Assembly (NCBI GenBank): GCA_019113665.1
Contig: DXGW01000067.1
Location: forward strand, 1-16,079
Length of the DNA: 16,079 bases
Reading direction: 5' to 3'
Origin: Candidatus Alistipes excrementipullorum
GTDB taxonomy: Bacteria > Bacteroidota > Bacteroidia > Bacteroidales > Rikenellaceae
This document shows positions 12,580-16,079 of the stretch, piece after piece; position 1 is the first letter of the stretch; each line of letters begins with the position of its first letter. The translations under genes and the position numbers were made by a program. Under the pieces are notes generated by a model. The model saw nothing but the letters and a program-made list of their open reading frames with translations. It searched no databases and was not told where the DNA came from.

Positions 12580-13716
12580 ATGGGACGACGATTCATACTG
12601 AAGGCTCTGCTGGCAGTCATGGGGGTTGCCGCCATATTCACGTGCCAGGCCCAGAGCAACGACAAGAAGATAGCCGAACAGCGGCGTGTCATAGCCAACC
12701 TCGAGAAGAAGATCGCCGAGGACGAGCGCCGCATCAAGCAGCTGAAGGACAACAAGTCCTCGACACAGGAGCGCGTACGCCTGCTCACACGCCAGATCTC
12801 CACGCGCAACGACCTTCTCGAAGCCAACCGCCGGCAGATGGGGCTTCTCGACCGCGAGATCGCGCGCACGGACAGTACGGCACGGGCTCTGTCGTCGGAC
12901 CTTGCCCGCGAGAAGGAGCGCTACGGCGAGACGGTGCGCGAATCGTACCGCAATTACCGCCACGGCAACTACCTGACCTATCTCTTCTCGTCGGGAGATT
13001 TTCTCGACATGTCGCGGCGCATAGTGCTGTTGCGCGAGGCGGCTGCCAAGCGCAGCGAGCGCATCGAACGCATACGCAGCCTGAGCGACGAGGTTTCGCA
13101 GACGCTCGACACCCTGACACGGCGCCAGGCCTCGCTCGATTCGGTCAAGCGCAACCTTTCGGACCAGAAACAGCGCCTGCAGCGCGATGCCCAGACGGCC
13201 CGCAATACGGTCAGGAAGCTGTCGTCGCAGGAGCAGCAGACCCTGCGCAACAAGCTGGCACGCGAAGAGCAGCTGAGCGTAGCCATCAACGAGCTCCGCA
13301 AGCTGACGCGCGGCAACAAGGAGGGAGCCTCGTTCTCGCGCAAGACGAGCAACCTGCGGCTTCCGGTTGTCGGCGGCACGGTCCGCCGGTACAAGGGCAA
13401 CATGGCCGAGATCGTGGGCGGCAAGTGGGCCGCGATCATCTCGATCTACGAAGGCAAGGTGCTGGAGATCAAGCGTAACCGCATAACCAACAAATACGAT
13501 GTCTATATAGCTCACGGACAGTACATTTCGTCGTACGCCAACCTCTCCGACGTCGATGTAGCCAAGGGCGACAAGGTTGCGCGCAACCAGCGCATCGGCA
13601 CGATCGGCTCGTCGGTCAACCTGACGACGATGGAGATGGAGTACAAGCTGGTATTCGGCATCTACGCGCCGACGCCGAACGTGAAGCTGAAGGCATCGGA
13701 CTGTTTCAAGAAATAA
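12580..13716 (+). CDS. EnvC-like murein hydrolase activator with degenerate LytM domain, 378 aa
   Basis: A signal peptide (MGRRFILKALLAVMGVAAIFTCQAQ) exports it to the periplasm. Residues about 26-118 and 155-245 are long charged coiled coils, followed by a C-terminal LytM/M23 fold (259-378: RLPVVGGTVRRY, YEGKVLEI, YDVYIAHGQYISSYANLSDVDVAKGDKV, RIGTIGS). The architecture is that of EnvC, which does not cut peptidoglycan but activates amidases at the division site. The metal ligands of active M23 peptidases are missing. There is no HxxxD in the first strand region (NMAEIVGGKWAAI), and the HxH motif is replaced by MEMEY at 351-355. A non-catalytic activator role is therefore likely. It starts 5 nt after the TPR gene, and ybeY follows after 4 nt. 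No amidase partner is in the window. Confidence 0.88.
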   Translation: MGRRFILKALLAVMGVAAIFTCQAQSNDKKIAEQRRVIANLEKKIAEDERRIKQLKDNKSSTQERVRLLTRQISTRNDLLEANRRQMGLLDREIARTDSTARALSSDLAREKERYGETVRESYRNYRHGNYLTYLFSSGDFLDMSRRIVLLREAAAKRSERIERIRSLSDEVSQTLDTLTRRQASLDSVKRNLSDQKQRLQRDAQTARNTVRKLSSQEQQTLRNKLAREEQLSVAINELRKLTRGNKEGASFSRKTSNLRLPVVGGTVRRYKGNMAEIVGGKWAAIISIYEGKVLEIKRNRITNKYDVYIAHGQYISSYANLSDVDVAKGDKVARNQRIGTIGSSVNLTTMEMEYKLVFGIYAPTPNVKLKASDCFKK

Positions 13717-13720
13717 CGAT

Positions 13721-14152
13721 ATGGCCATACGATACTATAACGACGACTGCAGTTACCTGCCGCGTGAGCGCCGGCGCATAAGCCGGTGGCTGTCGTCGGT
13801 AGCCGAATCCGAAGGTTACCGCATCACCGAACTGAGCTACATATTCTGCTCGTCGCAACGTCTGCTCGAGATGAACCGCCAGTTCCTCGGGCATGACTAC
13901 TACACCGACGTCATCACGTTCGACTACGGCAACAGGCACGAGGGCTGGGTTTCGGGCGATGTCTTCATCGATGTTGGCACCGTTGCCGACAACGCCGCAC
14001 AATACGGCGCCACGCGCAGCGAGGAGATGCTCCGCGTGATAGTCCACGGGCTGCTGCACCTGTGCGGGCAGAAGGACAAGACACCGCGCACCAACGCGCA
14101 GATGCACCGCAAGGAGGACCGTTATCTGGCCCTGTACCACTCCGAAGAATGA
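13721..14152 (+). CDS. ybeY: Endoribonuclease/rRNA maturation factor YbeY
   Basis: YbeY is a small metal-dependent RNase linked to 16S rRNA 3'-end maturation and ribosome quality control in the cytoplasm. The 143-residue length is normal. The metal-binding signature is HGLLHLCGQKDK at 109-120, with H109 and H113. The third ligand position, His in E. coli, is Asp119. As I recall, the GxKDK form is usual in Bacteroidetes, so the site is probably intact. The upstream conserved segment LGHDYYTDVITFDYG (56-70) with SGDVFID (78-84) is also characteristic. The gene starts 4 nt after the EnvC-like gene, and its stop overlaps the mnmG start (ATGA), consistent with a translationally coupled operon. Confidence 0.95.
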   Translation: MAIRYYNDDCSYLPRERRRISRWLSSVAESEGYRITELSYIFCSSQRLLEMNRQFLGHDYYTDVITFDYGNRHEGWVSGDVFIDVGTVADNAAQYGATRSEEMLRVIVHGLLHLCGQKDKTPRTNAQMHRKEDRYLALYHSEE

Positions 14153-16032
14153 GACTCCATTACGACATAATAGTTGTCGGCGGCGGACACGCCGGCTGTG
14201 AGGCTGCGGCGGCTGCCGCACGTCTCGGGTCGCGCACGCTGCTGCTGACCATGGACATGACCAAGTTTGCGGCGATGTCGTGCAATCCGGCCGTCGGCGG
14301 TGTCGCCAAGGGTCAGATCGTGCGCGAGATCGACGCTCTGGGCGGCCAGATGGGGCGCATCACCGACCTCACGACCATACAGTTCCGCATGCTGAACCGT
14401 TCGAAGGGCCCCGCGATGTGGAGTCCGCGTGCGCAGTGCGACAAGAGCCGTTTTTCGGAGGAGTGGCGCCACACGCTCGAAAACACGCAAAACCTCTATA
14501 TATGGCAGGATACGGCCGAGGAGATACTCTTTGACGACTCAGGTCCGAAAATGCGCGTAAAGGGCCTTAAAACGCGAATGGGCGTGGTTTTCGAGGCCGA
14601 CGCCGTCGTACTCACGAGCGGCACGTTCCTCGGGGGGCTGATGCACTGCGGGCGCGCCCATGCCGAAGGTGGCCGCGCGGGCGATGCGGCATCGACCGGG
14701 TTGACCGGGTCGCTCACGGCCGTCGGATTCGAGGCCGGGCGCATGAAGACGGGCACGCCGGCACGCCTCGACGCGCGCACGATAGATTTCGAGCGCCTCG
14801 AACCGCAATACGGAGATGAAGAGCCGTCGAAATTCTCGTTTTCCGACGAGACGGAGCCCGTACGCAACCAGCTGCCCTGTTTTCTGGTCTACACCTCGCC
14901 CGAGGTTCACGCGACGCTTCGCGAGGGCTTTGCCGATTCGCCGCTCTTCAACGGCACGATCAAGGGCACAGGCCCGCGCTACTGTCCCAGCATCGAGGAC
15001 AAGCTGCGCACCTTCGCCGACAAGCAGCAGCACCAGCTCTTCCTCGAGCCCGAAGGGCGCACGACCAACGAATACTATCTCAACGGGTTCTCGTCGTCGC
15101 TGCCTTACGACGTGCAGATCAGGGCTTTACACCAGATTGCGGGGCTTGAGGACGTGCATGTCTACCGTCCCGGCTACGCCATCGAGTACGACTACTTCCC
15201 GCCGACGCAGCTGAAGCACTCGCTGGAGGCCAAACTCGTTGACAATCTGTATTTTGCGGGTCAGATAAACGGCACTACGGGATACGAGGAGGCCGCCGCT
15301 CAGGGACTTATGGCGGGCATCAACGCCCACCGCCGCCTGAGGGGAGAGGAGCCGGTCGTGCTGCAGCGTGACGAGGCATACATCGGCGTGCTGATCGACG
15401 ACCTTGTAACGAAGGGAGTGGACGAACCCTACCGCATGTTCACGTCGCGAGCCGAGTACCGCATATTGCTGCGACAGGACAATGCCGATGCGCGGCTCAC
15501 GCCCAAAGGTTACGAAATCGGGCTTGTTTCGGAGAAAATGTACGAAAAATTCCTCGAAAAAAAACGTGCCGTAGAATCGCTTATTTCCTTCGCGCACCGG
15601 CAGAGTGTCAAAGCATGCGAAATTGAGGAGTATCTGAAATCCGTAGGATCGGAGCCGATGACGCAGGGCCGCAAGCTCTATGACATCATTCTGCGCAGCG
15701 AGGTGACGATCGCCGGGCTCGGCAAGGCCTACCCTCGCCTCGGCCGTTTCATCGAGAGCGAGCGGATCAGTGAGGAGGCTATCGAGGAGGCGGAGATACA
15801 GATCAAGTACCGCGGCTATATCGAACGCGAGAAACTCATCGCCGAGAAGCTGCACCGCCTCGAGAACATTGCCATACCGGCGGGTTTCGATTTTGGGTCG
15901 CTGCAGTCGCTGACGATCGAGGCGCGGCAGAAACTCACGCGCATTGCCCCCTCCACCATCGGTCAGGCATCGCGCATTCCGGGCGTATCGCCGGCCGACA
16001 TCAACGTACTGCTTCTCAAGTTCGGGCGATAA
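14149..16032 (+). CDS. mnmG: tRNA uridine-5-carboxymethylaminomethyl(34) synthesis enzyme MnmG (GidA)
   Basis: MnmG is an FAD enzyme that with MnmE installs the carboxymethylaminomethyl (or aminomethyl) group on wobble uridine 34 of several tRNAs. The start at 14149 overlaps the ybeY stop (ATGA) and opens directly into the Rossmann FAD motif VVGGGHAGCEAA (9-20). An upstream in-frame ATG at 14062 would add residues read out of frame with ybeY. Family blocks are all present: MSCNPAVGGVAKGQIVREIDALGG (43-66), SGTFLGG (157-163), GRMKTGTPARLD (197-208), YCPSIEDK with Cys279 (278-285), HQLFLEPEG, NGFSSSLP, and the C-terminal GVSPADINVLLLKFGR. The 627-residue length is typical. The MnmE gene is not in the window. 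Only 47 nt follow, with no clear terminator. Confidence 0.97.
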   Translation: MRLHYDIIVVGGGHAGCEAAAAAARLGSRTLLLTMDMTKFAAMSCNPAVGGVAKGQIVREIDALGGQMGRITDLTTIQFRMLNRSKGPAMWSPRAQCDKSRFSEEWRHTLENTQNLYIWQDTAEEILFDDSGPKMRVKGLKTRMGVVFEADAVVLTSGTFLGGLMHCGRAHAEGGRAGDAASTGLTGSLTAVGFEAGRMKTGTPARLDARTIDFERLEPQYGDEEPSKFSFSDETEPVRNQLPCFLVYTSPEVHATLREGFADSPLFNGTIKGTGPRYCPSIEDKLRTFADKQQHQLFLEPEGRTTNEYYLNGFSSSLPYDVQIRALHQIAGLEDVHVYRPGYAIEYDYFPPTQLKHSLEAKLVDNLYFAGQINGTTGYEEAAAQGLMAGINAHRRLRGEEPVVLQRDEAYIGVLIDDLVTKGVDEPYRMFTSRAEYRILLRQDNADARLTPKGYEIGLVSEKMYEKFLEKKRAVESLISFAHRQSVKACEIEEYLKSVGSEPMTQGRKLYDIILRSEVTIAGLGKAYPRLGRFIESERISEEAIEEAEIQIKYRGYIEREKLIAEKLHRLENIAIPAGFDFGSLQSLTIEARQKLTRIAPSTIGQASRIPGVSPADINVLLLKFGR

Positions 16033-16079
16033 AACACAAATTCCGGACCGTTGTCCGCAGATCGAAACAGGATTTTCTG

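Noticed and set aside
12490..13728. Minus-strand ORF of 412 codons within the EnvC-like gene
   Set aside because: It is an antisense shadow; the plus strand carries signal peptide, coiled coils and LytM fold in a packed operon.
14062..14064. Upstream ATG for mnmG
   Set aside because: It would add 29 residues read out of frame inside ybeY. The ATG at 14149 overlaps the ybeY stop and opens directly into the FAD motif.
16044..16057. Hairpin CGGAC/GTCCG after mnmG as a terminator
   Set aside because: The stem is only 5 bp and no T-tract follows within the window. The downstream DNA is cut off.
1..16079. tRNA or rRNA genes, transposase, integrase or att sites
   Set aside because: I saw no cloverleaf, rRNA-like segment, DDE or tyrosine-recombinase protein, or matching flanking direct repeats around the phage-like cassette.

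Overview
The window is a stretch of a G+C-rich Bacteroidales chromosome, most likely Alistipes or a close relative. The evidence is the DUF6562 and DUF4296 lipoprotein families, several TAnnTTTG promoter elements of the Bacteroidetes sigma factor, starts mostly without strong Shine-Dalgarno sequences, and a high coding G+C that fills the antisense strands with long spurious ORFs. The genus is inferred from general resemblance; no 16S or other diagnostic marker is present.

Layout. (1) Positions 1-2393, minus strand: three tightly packed genes that look phage-derived (a small tail-completion-like protein and two larger structural-type proteins). They read leftward out of the window from a clear promoter near 2535-2566. 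(2) Positions 2394-2780: an A+T-rich intergenic region with divergent promoters, short direct repeats, DnaA-box-like 9-mers and a structured leader. (3) Positions 2781-4910, plus: a large surface lipoprotein with an N-terminal DUF6562 domain and a C-terminal GLUG-type beta-helix, closed by a 13-bp-stem terminator. (4) Positions 5136-7098, plus: a DUF4296 lipoprotein overlapping a metal-dependent amidohydrolase. (5) Positions 7099-7323: a convergent intergenic region with two short tandem-repeat arrays. (6) Positions 7324-9594, minus: a patatin-like phospholipase fused to a POTRA/outer-membrane beta-barrel. (7) Positions 9595-9669: a compact divergent promoter region centred on a 13-bp palindrome. 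(8) Positions 9670-16032, plus: pheS, a TPR lipoprotein, an EnvC-like degenerate LytM coiled-coil protein, ybeY and mnmG, the last four with junctions from a 4-nt overlap to a 5-nt gap.

How the genes work together. The right half is housekeeping: charging of tRNA-Phe (PheS), ribosome/16S rRNA maturation (YbeY), wobble-uridine tRNA modification (MnmG) and cell-wall hydrolase control (EnvC-like). The middle is envelope biology with three exported proteins: an adhesin-like lipoprotein, a DUF4296 lipoprotein and a patatin-barrel. The left edge is accessory DNA of probable phage origin. There is no tRNA, rRNA, CRISPR array, transposase or integrase in the window. The features most worth a second look are the promoter-driven phage-like cassette, the repeat-rich region at 2394-2566, the GNRA-hairpin tandem repeats at 7250-7315, the palindrome between the patatin gene and pheS, and the apparently inactive LytM domain.
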